Source: CALEUX01 sp037439945
GTDB taxonomy: Bacteria > Bacteroidota > Bacteroidia > Bacteroidales > Marinilabiliaceae
Reading direction: 5' to 3'
DNA length: 51,633 nucleotides
Assembly: GCA_037439945.1 (NCBI GenBank)
Contig: JBBIVA010000008.1
Coordinates: 1-51,633 of the forward strand
Shown here: one piece after another, positions 34,966 to 43,326 of the stretch
Layout of the letters: each line of letters starts with the position of its first letter
How positions within the stretch are numbered: the first letter of the stretch is position 1
Translations under genes and position numbers: made by a program
The notes under the pieces: generated by a model
Database searches by the model: none
What the model was told of the DNA's origin: nothing
What the model saw: only the letters and a program-made list of their open reading frames with translations

Positions 34966-37740
34966 ATGAAAAAATTTCTACAACTCTGTTTTTTATTAGT
35001 TTTAACCGTTGGGGTTAAAGCCCAGGTTGTTACAGCCGAACCGTTTTTTGTTACCGAAGGAGTTCCGGTAACCATTACCTTTAACGCAGGTCAGGGAACA
35101 AAGGGATTGATGAACTATACGGGCGATGTTTATGCGCACACCGGTGTTATTACCGATAAAAGCACTACCAATTCTGATTGGAAATATGTGGTTGCCAACT
35201 GGGGCGTTAATGTTGCTAAAGCTAAACTTACCCGTGTTTCTACCAACACTTACCAGTTGGTAATGCCCACCGATATCAGGACTTACTATAATGTGCCTGC
35301 TGCCGAAAAAATTCTGAAACTGGCATTTGTTTTTCGCAGCGCCGCCCAGGTTAATGGGGTCTGGCTCGAAGGGAAGGATACCGGGGGAAAGGACATTTTT
35401 ATAGATGTTTACGAGCCGCAATTATCAGCCGAAATCGCTGTACCGCTTAATGGTTCCTTATTTCAACCGGGAGAACAAGTAAACGTAACAGGCAAAGGGA
35501 TGAGTGCCGATGGATTAAGACTTTATTATAACAATGAATTGGTTGCCTCAACCCAGCAATTGACACTTAATTATTCTTTTAATGCCCCGGCTTCGGGAAG
35601 TCATACTTTAAAACTGGAAGCCTATAAAGGCACTGAAATTAAAGACCATTCAATTTCTTTTTATATCAGAGAGGCCGTTCAGAATTTACCGCGCCCTGCA
35701 GGTTTACGGTTGGGAGCCAACCATCAGAGCGAAACTTCAATAACCTTTGTTTTACAGGCACCTCATAAAAATTATGTATATGTTCTGGGCGATTTCAATA
35801 ATTGGGAGCCTGTTCCCAGTGCCCAAATGTATAAAGATGGAGAATTTTTCTGGTTAACCATCGATAACCTCGGGTTTAACACCGAATATGCTTACCAGTA
35901 TTATATCGACGGGCAATTGCGTATTGCCGATCCCTATACCAATAAGGTGCTGGACCCTTGGAACGACAAGTATATATCTGCTTCTGTTTATCCAAACTTA
36001 AAACCTTACCCTGAGAGTAAAACAGATGGTATTGTTTCTGTTGTTCATACTTCTCCGGCTCAATACCAATGGAACACCACACAATTTAATCCACCAGCCA
36101 ATAAAGATCTGGTTATTTACGAAGTTTTAATACGCGATTTTACAGCCAACGGCGATATTAAAACCATTACCGATACGCTTGATTATTTGGTGCGTTTAGG
36201 TGTTAATGCCATTGAACTTATGCCTTTTAATGAGTTTGAGGGCAACGACAGTTGGGGTTATAACCCATCGTTTTATTTTGCAACCGACAAAGCTTATGGA
36301 ACTGCCAACGATTACAAAGCATTTATAGATGCTTGTCATTCAAGAGGTATTGCCGTGATTATGGACATGGTTTTAAATCACTCATACGGGCAGTCGCCAT
36401 TGGCGCTAATGTATCTCGATGGTGGAAAACCGGCTGCCAATAATCCCTGGTATAACCGCGAGCACAATATGCAAAACACAGCAGCTCAATGGGGGTTCGA
36501 TTTTAATCACCAAAGTAATTATACCAAAGCTTTGGTTGATAGTGTTTTGTCGTATTGGATGACAGAGTTCAGAATTGATGGGTTTCGATTTGACTTTACC
36601 AAAGGTTTTACCAACACCGTTTACGGGCCATCATCATGGGCAAGCGAGTACGATGCTTCCCGTATCTCAATTTTAAAGCGGATGGTTACTGAAATCCGTA
36701 AACGGAAAAATGATGCAATAATAATATTTGAACATCTCTCAGATAATGCAGAAGAAAAGGAACTGGCCGATTTAGGAATATTGATGTGGGGTAACCATAA
36801 CCACAATTTCAGTGAAGCAGTTATGGGGTATCATGATGGGGGCAAATCAAATTTCTCCTGGGCATCATATAAACAACGTGGATGGCAGCAGCCAAACATT
36901 GTTGGATATATGGAAAGTCATGATGAAGAACGTATAATGTACAAAGCTTTAACTTTTGGTAGCGCAATAACCGGATATTCGGTTAAAGATGTGTACAATT
37001 CCCTCAAAAGGTCAGAAACTGCAGCAGTTTTTCTTTTATCAATACCCGGCCCAAAAATGATTTGGCAATTTGGTGAACTTGGATATGATATAAGTATTAA
37101 CGAAGGAGGACGTTTGGGGAAAAAGCCCCCCAAATGGGAATATGTTAATAATGCCGACAGGGCACAACTTTTTAATATTTATTCCCACATGATTAAACTT
37201 AAAAAAAGTGAAGATGTATTTTCAACAAACGATTTTACTTTAAATGTAGCCGGATCTGTTAAAAGTATTGCCCTAAACCACCAGGGAAACCATGTCAGAC
37301 TGGTTGGTAACTTTGATGTTGTAATAAAGTCAGTTTCCCCCGGGTTCAGTAAAACAGGTTGGTGGTATAATCACTTCGATGGCGACAGCATAATGGTTAC
37401 TAATCTTTCGCAGCAGGTTACAATTGCCCCCGGAAAATTTAATTTTTATACAACAAAAAAAATGGCAGGATTCAATGTGTTTTCCTCCATTGCACCAGAA
37501 TACGGTAATACGGCAAAAACTATTATTTATCCTAATCCGGTAAAAGAAATTTTGACAGTTAAATCTGATGAGATTATTAACCAAATTATTGTTTATGATT
37601 TAAAAGGAAGGGCGGTTGCGAAAATTTTATGTAATGATTTTGAAAAAGCTATGAATGTAGGGCACTGGCGACCGGGCGTATATTTTGTTAAATTAATAAC
37701 TGCTGAAGGAAAAAACGAAATTCATAAATTGGTTAAATAA
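34966..37740 (+). CDS. T9SS-exported multidomain GH13 alpha-amylase
   Basis: The 924-residue protein has a Sec signal peptide (LQLCFLLVLTVGVKAQ), an N-terminal starch-binding-like domain (VVTAEPFFVTEGVPVTITF, about 20-150), an Ig-like domain (about 150-240), a CBM48-type domain (NYVYVLGDFNNWEPV, about 255-350), the GH13 barrel, and a C-terminal type A sorting domain from Tyr855 (YPNPVKEILTV ... GVYFVKLITAEGKNEIHKLVK-like end). Catalytic residues are intact: MDMVLNH (Asp467), GFRFDFTKG (nucleophile Asp543), IIFEHLS (acid/base Glu589), MESHDEER (Asp653). The sorting domain directs it through the type IX system to the surface or medium, where it should attack starch first. It is last in the susCDE operon. 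Confidence 0.94.
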   Translation: MKKFLQLCFLLVLTVGVKAQVVTAEPFFVTEGVPVTITFNAGQGTKGLMNYTGDVYAHTGVITDKSTTNSDWKYVVANWGVNVAKAKLTRVSTNTYQLVMPTDIRTYYNVPAAEKILKLAFVFRSAAQVNGVWLEGKDTGGKDIFIDVYEPQLSAEIAVPLNGSLFQPGEQVNVTGKGMSADGLRLYYNNELVASTQQLTLNYSFNAPASGSHTLKLEAYKGTEIKDHSISFYIREAVQNLPRPAGLRLGANHQSETSITFVLQAPHKNYVYVLGDFNNWEPVPSAQMYKDGEFFWLTIDNLGFNTEYAYQYYIDGQLRIADPYTNKVLDPWNDKYISASVYPNLKPYPESKTDGIVSVVHTSPAQYQWNTTQFNPPANKDLVIYEVLIRDFTANGDIKTITDTLDYLVRLGVNAIELMPFNEFEGNDSWGYNPSFYFATDKAYGTANDYKAFIDACHSRGIAVIMDMVLNHSYGQSPLALMYLDGGKPAANNPWYNREHNMQNTAAQWGFDFNHQSNYTKALVDSVLSYWMTEFRIDGFRFDFTKGFTNTVYGPSSWASEYDASRISILKRMVTEIRKRKNDAIIIFEHLSDNAEEKELADLGILMWGNHNHNFSEAVMGYHDGGKSNFSWASYKQRGWQQPNIVGYMESHDEERIMYKALTFGSAITGYSVKDVYNSLKRSETAAVFLLSIPGPKMIWQFGELGYDISINEGGRLGKKPPKWEYVNNADRAQLFNIYSHMIKLKKSEDVFSTNDFTLNVAGSVKSIALNHQGNHVRLVGNFDVVIKSVSPGFSKTGWWYNHFDGDSIMVTNLSQQVTIAPGKFNFYTTKKMAGFNVFSSIAPEYGNTAKTIIYPNPVKEILTVKSDEIINQIIVYDLKGRAVAKILCNDFEKAMNVGHWRPGVYFVKLITAEGKNEIHKLVK

Positions 37741-37841
37741 AAACCTGGAGTAATTATTTAAATTCAAAATCTATTATAGGTAAAAGTTTTATTTCAGTAA
37801 AAGAAATCCGTCTATTTTCTGTTTTATTTGGTTATATGTAG

Positions 37842-37877
37842 GTGCAGGGGTTAAAAATGATCCCTGCACTTTTTTTA
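37842..37877 (+). terminator. Rho-independent terminator of the sus operon
   Basis: GTGCAGGG (37842-37849) pairs perfectly with CCCTGCAC (37862-37869), directly followed by eight Ts. It lies about 100 bases past the amylase stop and closes the locus. Confidence 0.93.
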
Positions 37878-37935
37878 TAATAATTATGAAATCCTGTTTT
37901 GTACAACCAATCACTCTGTTAAATTTGTGGTTTAT

Positions 37936-38598
37936 ATGAAAGGAGATTCGTTTCGTCATAAAGGTTTGCGGTCCAGGCTTGTAGAAGAACTTGCAGCCAA
38001 AGGAATAACCAACAGGTCGGTTTTGTCTGCCGTTGAAGCAGTTCCACGGCATCTATTTCTGGATAGTTCTTTTGTGAAAATTGCTTATCAGGATAAAGCC
38101 TTTCCAATAGGCTCAGGCCAAACAATATCCCAACCATCAACTGTTGCATTTCAAAGTCAGTTACTTGAAGTAAAGAATGGCGACAGGGTGCTTGAAGTTG
38201 GTACCGGTTCGGGTTACCAGGCAGCAGTTTTATGTGAAATGGGATTGCAGGTTTTTACAATTGAAAGACAGCCCGGGCTTTTTAAAAGGGTTCAAACATT
38301 TCTGCCACTTTTGGGTTATAATCGGTTAAAGATGTTTTTGGGCGACGGTTATGAAGGATTACCCGCATTTGCGCCGTTTGATGCCATAATGGTTACGGCA
38401 GGGGCTGCCTCAATGCCCCGGAAATTACTGCTCCAGATTAAAATTGGTGGAGTTATGGTTGTACCTATTGGGTCTTCAAAACAGATTATGACACGAATCA
38501 GGCGGTTATCTGACGATGATTTTGAACAGGAAGAGTTTGGGGAATGTGCATTTGTTCCAATGTTGGAAGGTATTGCTAAATATCAGAATTTTAAATAA
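37936..38598 (+). CDS. pcm: Protein-L-isoaspartate O-methyltransferase
   Basis: This repair enzyme methylates isoaspartyl residues in aged proteins using S-adenosylmethionine. I take the ATG at 37936 (MKGDSFRHKGLRSRL, 220 residues); the frame opens three codons earlier at a GTG. The sequence shows the typical early VPRHLFLDSS and GSGQTISQPSTVAFQSQLL, the SAM-binding VLEVGTGSGYQAAVL, and the later FDAIMVTAGAASMPRKLL. No signal peptide is apparent, so it is cytoplasmic. It is followed 6 bases later by a metallo-hydrolase gene, so the two are probably cotranscribed. Confidence 0.93.
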   Translation: MKGDSFRHKGLRSRLVEELAAKGITNRSVLSAVEAVPRHLFLDSSFVKIAYQDKAFPIGSGQTISQPSTVAFQSQLLEVKNGDRVLEVGTGSGYQAAVLCEMGLQVFTIERQPGLFKRVQTFLPLLGYNRLKMFLGDGYEGLPAFAPFDAIMVTAGAASMPRKLLLQIKIGGVMVVPIGSSKQIMTRIRRLSDDDFEQEEFGECAFVPMLEGIAKYQNFK

Positions 38599-38604
38599 TA
38601 CGGA

Positions 38605-39243
38605 ATGCTAAAAATCGATACAATGGTTTTTAATCCTTTTCAGGAAAATACCTATATACTTTACGATGATTCAAAGGAGTGTATTATTATTGATCCCGGA
38701 ATGTTTTCTCCCACAGAGCAAAACAGCCTGATGGAAAGGATAGACCAGTTAGGATTAAAACCAGTTAAAGCTTTGCAAACACATTTGCATATCGATCATG
38801 TTTTAGGATGCAGATTTGTTTATGAAAAATACGGTCTCCATCCTTGGGCTCATCAGGACGATGAATTTTTTATTGAAAATACAATGAATTATGCCAGGCA
38901 GTTTGGTTTTCAATTAAGTGAAAACCCTCCAGATTTAGGTGGATATTTAAATGATGGTGAAATAATCTGTTTTGGAAATTCAAAAATCCGTGTAATTCAC
39001 GTTCCAGGCCATTCTCCCGGAGGGGTTTTATTTTATGACCCTAATTCAGGGATACTTGTTTCAGGAGATGTTTTGTTTAAAAAAAGTATTGGACGTAGCG
39101 ATCTTCCGGGTGGAAACCAGCATCAGTTAACCGATGGTATTAATGAGAAAATAATGATACTACCTGATAACACAAATGTTTATCCCGGGCATGGACCTTC
39201 AACAACCATTGGTAGTGAACGGGAAAGCAATCCATTCCTTTAA
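38605..39243 (+). CDS. Metallo-beta-lactamase-fold hydrolase (glyoxalase II-like)
   Basis: The 212-residue cytoplasmic protein carries the metal-binding HxHxDH as THLHIDHVLG (His60, His62, Asp64, His65), a further metal His in VIHVPGHSPGGVLFYD, the bridging Asp in LVSGDVLFKKSIGRSDLPGG, and a last His in VYPGHGPSTTIG. The IGRSDLPGG block marks the glyoxalase II/YcbL-type subgroup of thioester or related hydrolases. The natural substrate is not evident. It lies 6 bases behind pcm. Confidence 0.9.
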   Translation: MLKIDTMVFNPFQENTYILYDDSKECIIIDPGMFSPTEQNSLMERIDQLGLKPVKALQTHLHIDHVLGCRFVYEKYGLHPWAHQDDEFFIENTMNYARQFGFQLSENPPDLGGYLNDGEIICFGNSKIRVIHVPGHSPGGVLFYDPNSGILVSGDVLFKKSIGRSDLPGGNQHQLTDGINEKIMILPDNTNVYPGHGPSTTIGSERESNPFL

Positions 39244-39532
39244 CAACCAGGTTAACCTTTTGATAAAAATCATTGTTGGTAACGTAATTTTTTAATTTAT
39301 TACAAAAGTTTATTTGCCTTATACCTGTTGATTAAATGCTGAAAACTTGTTAATTAATTATTTCTCAATTGATTTTTATATAGGCGATATTTACATTTTA
39401 AATGGGAGAAAGGTATTGGTACTTTTAAAAAATGTTCAAGTTTATATTTAGTGGATAAAGCCAGGGATTAATAATTATAGCATTTCCTGTACGTTAGTTA
39501 GTAATAACATTTCTTATAAATTCATCTTCAAT
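39244..39532. other. Upstream region of gcvP
   Basis: 289 A+T-rich bases without a gene. I looked for a glycine riboswitch and saw no convincing tandem aptamer. TATATTTA near 39449 is a poor promoter candidate. Confidence 0.4.
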
Positions 39533-42397
39533 ATGGTTGATAAAGATTTTGTATCCCGTCATATAGGGCCCAGAAATGAAGAGATTGAGCAAATGCTCAG
39601 GGTTATAGGAGTATCATCAGTTGATGAGCTTATAAATCAAACCGTTCCGTCAACAATTAGATTGGAAAAACCACTATCAGTTTGTGAGGGTATTAGTGAA
39701 GATAAATTTCTTAACAGGATAAGATCCTATGCCAATAAAAATAAGGTTTATAAAACATATATCGGTATGGGATATTATAATACCCATACTCCTTCAGTGA
39801 TAATCCGAAATGTGTTGGAAAACCCATCATGGTACACTTCTTATACTCCTTACCAGGCTGAGATTTCGCAAGGAAGGCTTGAGGCTTTATTGAATTTCCA
39901 GACCATGGTTTGTGAACTTACGGCCATGGCTATTGCAAATGCATCATTACTTGACGAAGCATCTGCTGCAGCTGAAGCTTTAATAATGATGTACAATACA
40001 CGAAGCCGTTCACAGGAAACACAAAATGTAAATAAATGCCTGGCAGACTCGGCCATATGGCCCCAAACCAAGGCAGTTCTTGATACACGGGCTACAGCCT
40101 TAGGAATTGAACTTGAATATATACCATATGAAAATATGGATTTTAATGGTTCAGCACATTTTGGGGTAATTTTACAATATCCCGATGCTAATGGTGAAAT
40201 TAAGGATTACAGGAGTTTTGTTGACAATATTCATAGCCTTGGTGGAAAAGTAGCAGTTGCTACCGACCTGTTAGCCCTTACTTTATTAACCCCACCCGGT
40301 GAATGGGGAGCCGATATTGTTTTTGGGTCATCGCAAAGATTTGGCGTGCCAATGGCTTATGGAGGGCCTCATGCAGCATTTTTTGCAACCCGGGAGGAAT
40401 TAAAAAGAAATCTCCCGGGAAGGATAATAGGTATTTCAAAGGATGTTAACGGGAAACGGGCCTTACGTATGGCTATGCAAACCCGCGAACAACATATTAA
40501 ACGTGAAAAGGCAACATCAAATATTTGTACTGCCCAGGCATTGCTTGCAAACATGGCAGGATTCTTTGCCATTTACCATGGAGCCAAAGGCTTAATAAAA
40601 ATTGCAAAGCGCATTCATGATTTAACATGCAGGTTGTCTGATGCCCTGGAGTCTATGGGCCTTGAGCGAACAAATAAAACATTTTTCGATACATTAAGGT
40701 TCAAGCTTCCTGTAGGATATTCATCAGGGGATTTACGTTGGCAGGCCCTTCAAAAAAGTATTAATTTGTTGTATAGCGGGCGCTATGAATTTGGAATAAG
40801 CCTTGATGAATCAACTACCTACAATGATATTGTTGAATTGGTTGATCTTTTTGCAAGTTTTACAGGGAAAAATGTACCTGATATTACTAAGCCAGATTAT
40901 TCAGGAATTAAGGATGCTTTAAAAAGAAAATCATCATTTATGGAACAGGAAGTATTTAAAAACTACCGTTCTGAGACAGAAATGATGAGGTATATTAAAC
41001 GTCTTGAAAGAAAAGATATATCACTTACACATTCCATGATTTCACTGGGATCATGTACAATGAAGCTAAATGCGGCATCAGAAATGTTTCCTATTACATG
41101 GCCAGGTTTTGCGGCCCTTCACCCATTTGTTCCAATTGATCAGGCTATTGGTTACCAGGAAATGATGAAAGAGCTGAGGGCCTACCTTGCAGCAATTACC
41201 GGTTTTGCCGATGTTAGTCTTCAGCCAAATTCAGGGGCAGCAGGCGAATATGCCGGTTTAATGGTTATTAAGGCCTACCATGAAAGCCGTCAGGAGGGGC
41301 ATAGAAATGTTGCATTAATTCCATCATCAGCACATGGTACAAACCCTGCTAGTGCCGTAATGGCTGGTTTACAGGTGGTTGTTGTTAAATGTGATGAACG
41401 TGGCAATATAGATTTAAATGATCTGGTTGACAAAGCAAAACAGTATAGCCATAATCTATCCTGCTTAATGGTAACATATCCATCAACTCATGGAGTGTTT
41501 GAAACCTCAATAAAGGAGGTGTGCCGCATTATTCATGAAAATGGAGGACAAGTTTATATGGATGGGGCCAATATGAATGCCCAGGTTGGACTTACAAACC
41601 CCTCCATTATTGGTGCTGATGTTTGTCATTTAAACCTTCACAAAACTTTCGCCATTCCACATGGCGGTGGTGGTCCCGGTGTTGGCCCTATTGGAGTTGC
41701 TGCCCATCTTGTTGATTTTCTGCCGGGGCACCCTGTAATTGATAACCGGCGTCCTGCAATTATGGCAGTTTCATCAGCCCCATGGGGAAGTGCCGGAATT
41801 TTACCCATTACCTTCGCCTATATTAAAATGATGGGTGGTGAAGGATTAACTAATGCAACAAAAATAGCAATTTTAAATGCTAACTATATTGCAGCTAAAC
41901 TAAAGGAAGGTTATGGAATATTATATACAGGTGAAAACGGCAGGGTAGCGCACGAACTTATTCTTGAATGCCGGCATTTAAAGGCCGCTTCAGGAATTTC
42001 TGAAACCGATATTGCCAAACGTTTGATGGATTATGGTTTTCATGCTCCTACACTATCATTTCCGGTTTATGGTACGCTAATGATTGAACCAACCGAAAGT
42101 GAATCAAAGGCCGAACTTGACAGGTTTATTGAAGCCATGCAGCAGATTTATACTGAAATAAAGGAGGTTGAAAGGGGAGAAGCTGATAAATCTGATAATG
42201 TGTTAAAAAATGCACCTCACCCCGAATATATTATTACTGCTGATGATTGGAACCATAGCTATGGCCGTGAAAAAGCAGCATTTCCCTTAAGCTGGGTACG
42301 TGGCAATAAATTTTGGGTGCCGGTTGCCAGGGTTGATGATGCCTTTGGGGACAGAAATCTTATTTGCAGTTGCGAGCCAATTGAAAGTTATATCTGA
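39533..42397 (+). CDS. gcvP: Glycine dehydrogenase (decarboxylating), single-chain P protein
   Basis: The PLP-dependent P protein decarboxylates glycine and passes the aminomethyl group to lipoylated H protein. The 954 residues contain both halves of the fused form: the N-terminal half (SRHIGPRNEEIEQMLRVIG, YTPYQAEISQGRLEALLNFQ) and the C-terminal catalytic half (SMISLGSCTMKLNAASEM, LQPNSGAAGEYAGLM, SSAHGTNPASAVMAG). The PLP lysine is Lys704 in LNLHKTFAIPHGGGGPG. No other gcv gene is adjacent, as is usual in Bacteroidota; lpdA elsewhere in the window could supply the L protein. It ends 11 bases before the EamA transporter gene. Confidence 0.97.
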   Translation: MVDKDFVSRHIGPRNEEIEQMLRVIGVSSVDELINQTVPSTIRLEKPLSVCEGISEDKFLNRIRSYANKNKVYKTYIGMGYYNTHTPSVIIRNVLENPSWYTSYTPYQAEISQGRLEALLNFQTMVCELTAMAIANASLLDEASAAAEALIMMYNTRSRSQETQNVNKCLADSAIWPQTKAVLDTRATALGIELEYIPYENMDFNGSAHFGVILQYPDANGEIKDYRSFVDNIHSLGGKVAVATDLLALTLLTPPGEWGADIVFGSSQRFGVPMAYGGPHAAFFATREELKRNLPGRIIGISKDVNGKRALRMAMQTREQHIKREKATSNICTAQALLANMAGFFAIYHGAKGLIKIAKRIHDLTCRLSDALESMGLERTNKTFFDTLRFKLPVGYSSGDLRWQALQKSINLLYSGRYEFGISLDESTTYNDIVELVDLFASFTGKNVPDITKPDYSGIKDALKRKSSFMEQEVFKNYRSETEMMRYIKRLERKDISLTHSMISLGSCTMKLNAASEMFPITWPGFAALHPFVPIDQAIGYQEMMKELRAYLAAITGFADVSLQPNSGAAGEYAGLMVIKAYHESRQEGHRNVALIPSSAHGTNPASAVMAGLQVVVVKCDERGNIDLNDLVDKAKQYSHNLSCLMVTYPSTHGVFETSIKEVCRIIHENGGQVYMDGANMNAQVGLTNPSIIGADVCHLNLHKTFAIPHGGGGPGVGPIGVAAHLVDFLPGHPVIDNRRPAIMAVSSAPWGSAGILPITFAYIKMMGGEGLTNATKIAILNANYIAAKLKEGYGILYTGENGRVAHELILECRHLKAASGISETDIAKRLMDYGFHAPTLSFPVYGTLMIEPTESESKAELDRFIEAMQQIYTEIKEVERGEADKSDNVLKNAPHPEYIITADDWNHSYGREKAAFPLSWVRGNKFWVPVARVDDAFGDRNLICSCEPIESYI

Positions 42398-42408
42398 CCG
42401 GTTTATAG

Positions 42409-43293
42409 ATGAGAGATTTTAAGGTTTACACTGGCATAGTTTTTTCAATGATTTTATGGGCTTTTTCATTTGTTTGGTTTAAAATAGCGAATGAATCTTT
42501 TCAACCGTTAACAATAATAACCCTACGTTTAATTATAAGCACACTAATTTTAGGCATAACCTTTTCAATTATCCGTAAAATTCAAAAAGTTGAGAAAAAT
42601 GACCGCAAATGGTTTGTTTTATTAGCATTTCTTGAACCATTTTTATACTTCATGGGCGAAAGCTATGGCTTGTTATATGTTTCCTCAACCCAGGCATCGG
42701 TAATTGTTTCAACAATACCCCTGTTTGCTACAATAGCAGCCTTTATTTTTTTTGGAGAGCGTTTAACAGTTATAAATATCCTGGGGATATTAATTTCAGT
42801 GGCAGGGGTTTCACTTATAGTTATTAATCCAGACTTAAGCGTAAAAACACCGTTAATTGGAATATTATTAATGTTACTGGCTGTTTTTTCGGCTGTGGCT
42901 TACGCACTTGTTGTAAAAAAATTATCGGCAAAATATAATCCCTTTACTTTGGTAACAATACAAAATGGAATTGGTATTTTAATGTTTCTTCCTTTTTTCT
43001 TTGTTTTTGAATGGAATAATTTTATATCGGCCCCTGTTTCAGTACCATCAATTATGGCGGTTATTCAGTTGGCATTTTTTGCATCAACACTTGCATTCCT
43101 GTTCTTCATTTATGGAATTCAAAAAATAGGAATTAGCAAAGCAAATATTTTTACCTATTCAATACCTGTGTTTACATCAATTTTTGCCTGGTGGTTATTA
43201 AATGATCCGGTTAATTTGCAGAAAGCAGCAGGCATTGTTCTTGCTATTTCAGGGTTGTACGTATCACAAATAAAACAAAGAAAAGCTTTATAA
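42409..43293 (+). CDS. EamA/DMT-family inner-membrane transporter
   Basis: The 294 residues form about ten hydrophobic helices arranged as two EamA repeats (first YTGIVFSMILWAFSFVWFKI, second IGILLMLLAVFSAVAYALVV). STQASVIVSTIPLFATIAAF and ANIFTYSIPVFTSIFAWWL are the typical end-of-repeat signatures. Members export amino acids, purines or other metabolites; the substrate cannot be told. It closely follows gcvP, so the two may be cotranscribed, and it converges with the histidine kinase gene. Confidence 0.9.
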   Translation: MRDFKVYTGIVFSMILWAFSFVWFKIANESFQPLTIITLRLIISTLILGITFSIIRKIQKVEKNDRKWFVLLAFLEPFLYFMGESYGLLYVSSTQASVIVSTIPLFATIAAFIFFGERLTVINILGILISVAGVSLIVINPDLSVKTPLIGILLMLLAVFSAVAYALVVKKLSAKYNPFTLVTIQNGIGILMFLPFFFVFEWNNFISAPVSVPSIMAVIQLAFFASTLAFLFFIYGIQKIGISKANIFTYSIPVFTSIFAWWLLNDPVNLQKAAGIVLAISGLYVSQIKQRKAL

Positions 43294-43326
43294 AACCAAT
43301 TATACTGATATAAATAGTGTAAGTAT

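Noticed and set aside
39244..39532. Glycine riboswitch upstream of gcvP
   Set aside because: No tandem aptamer-like conserved blocks were visible; a covariance-model search would settle it.
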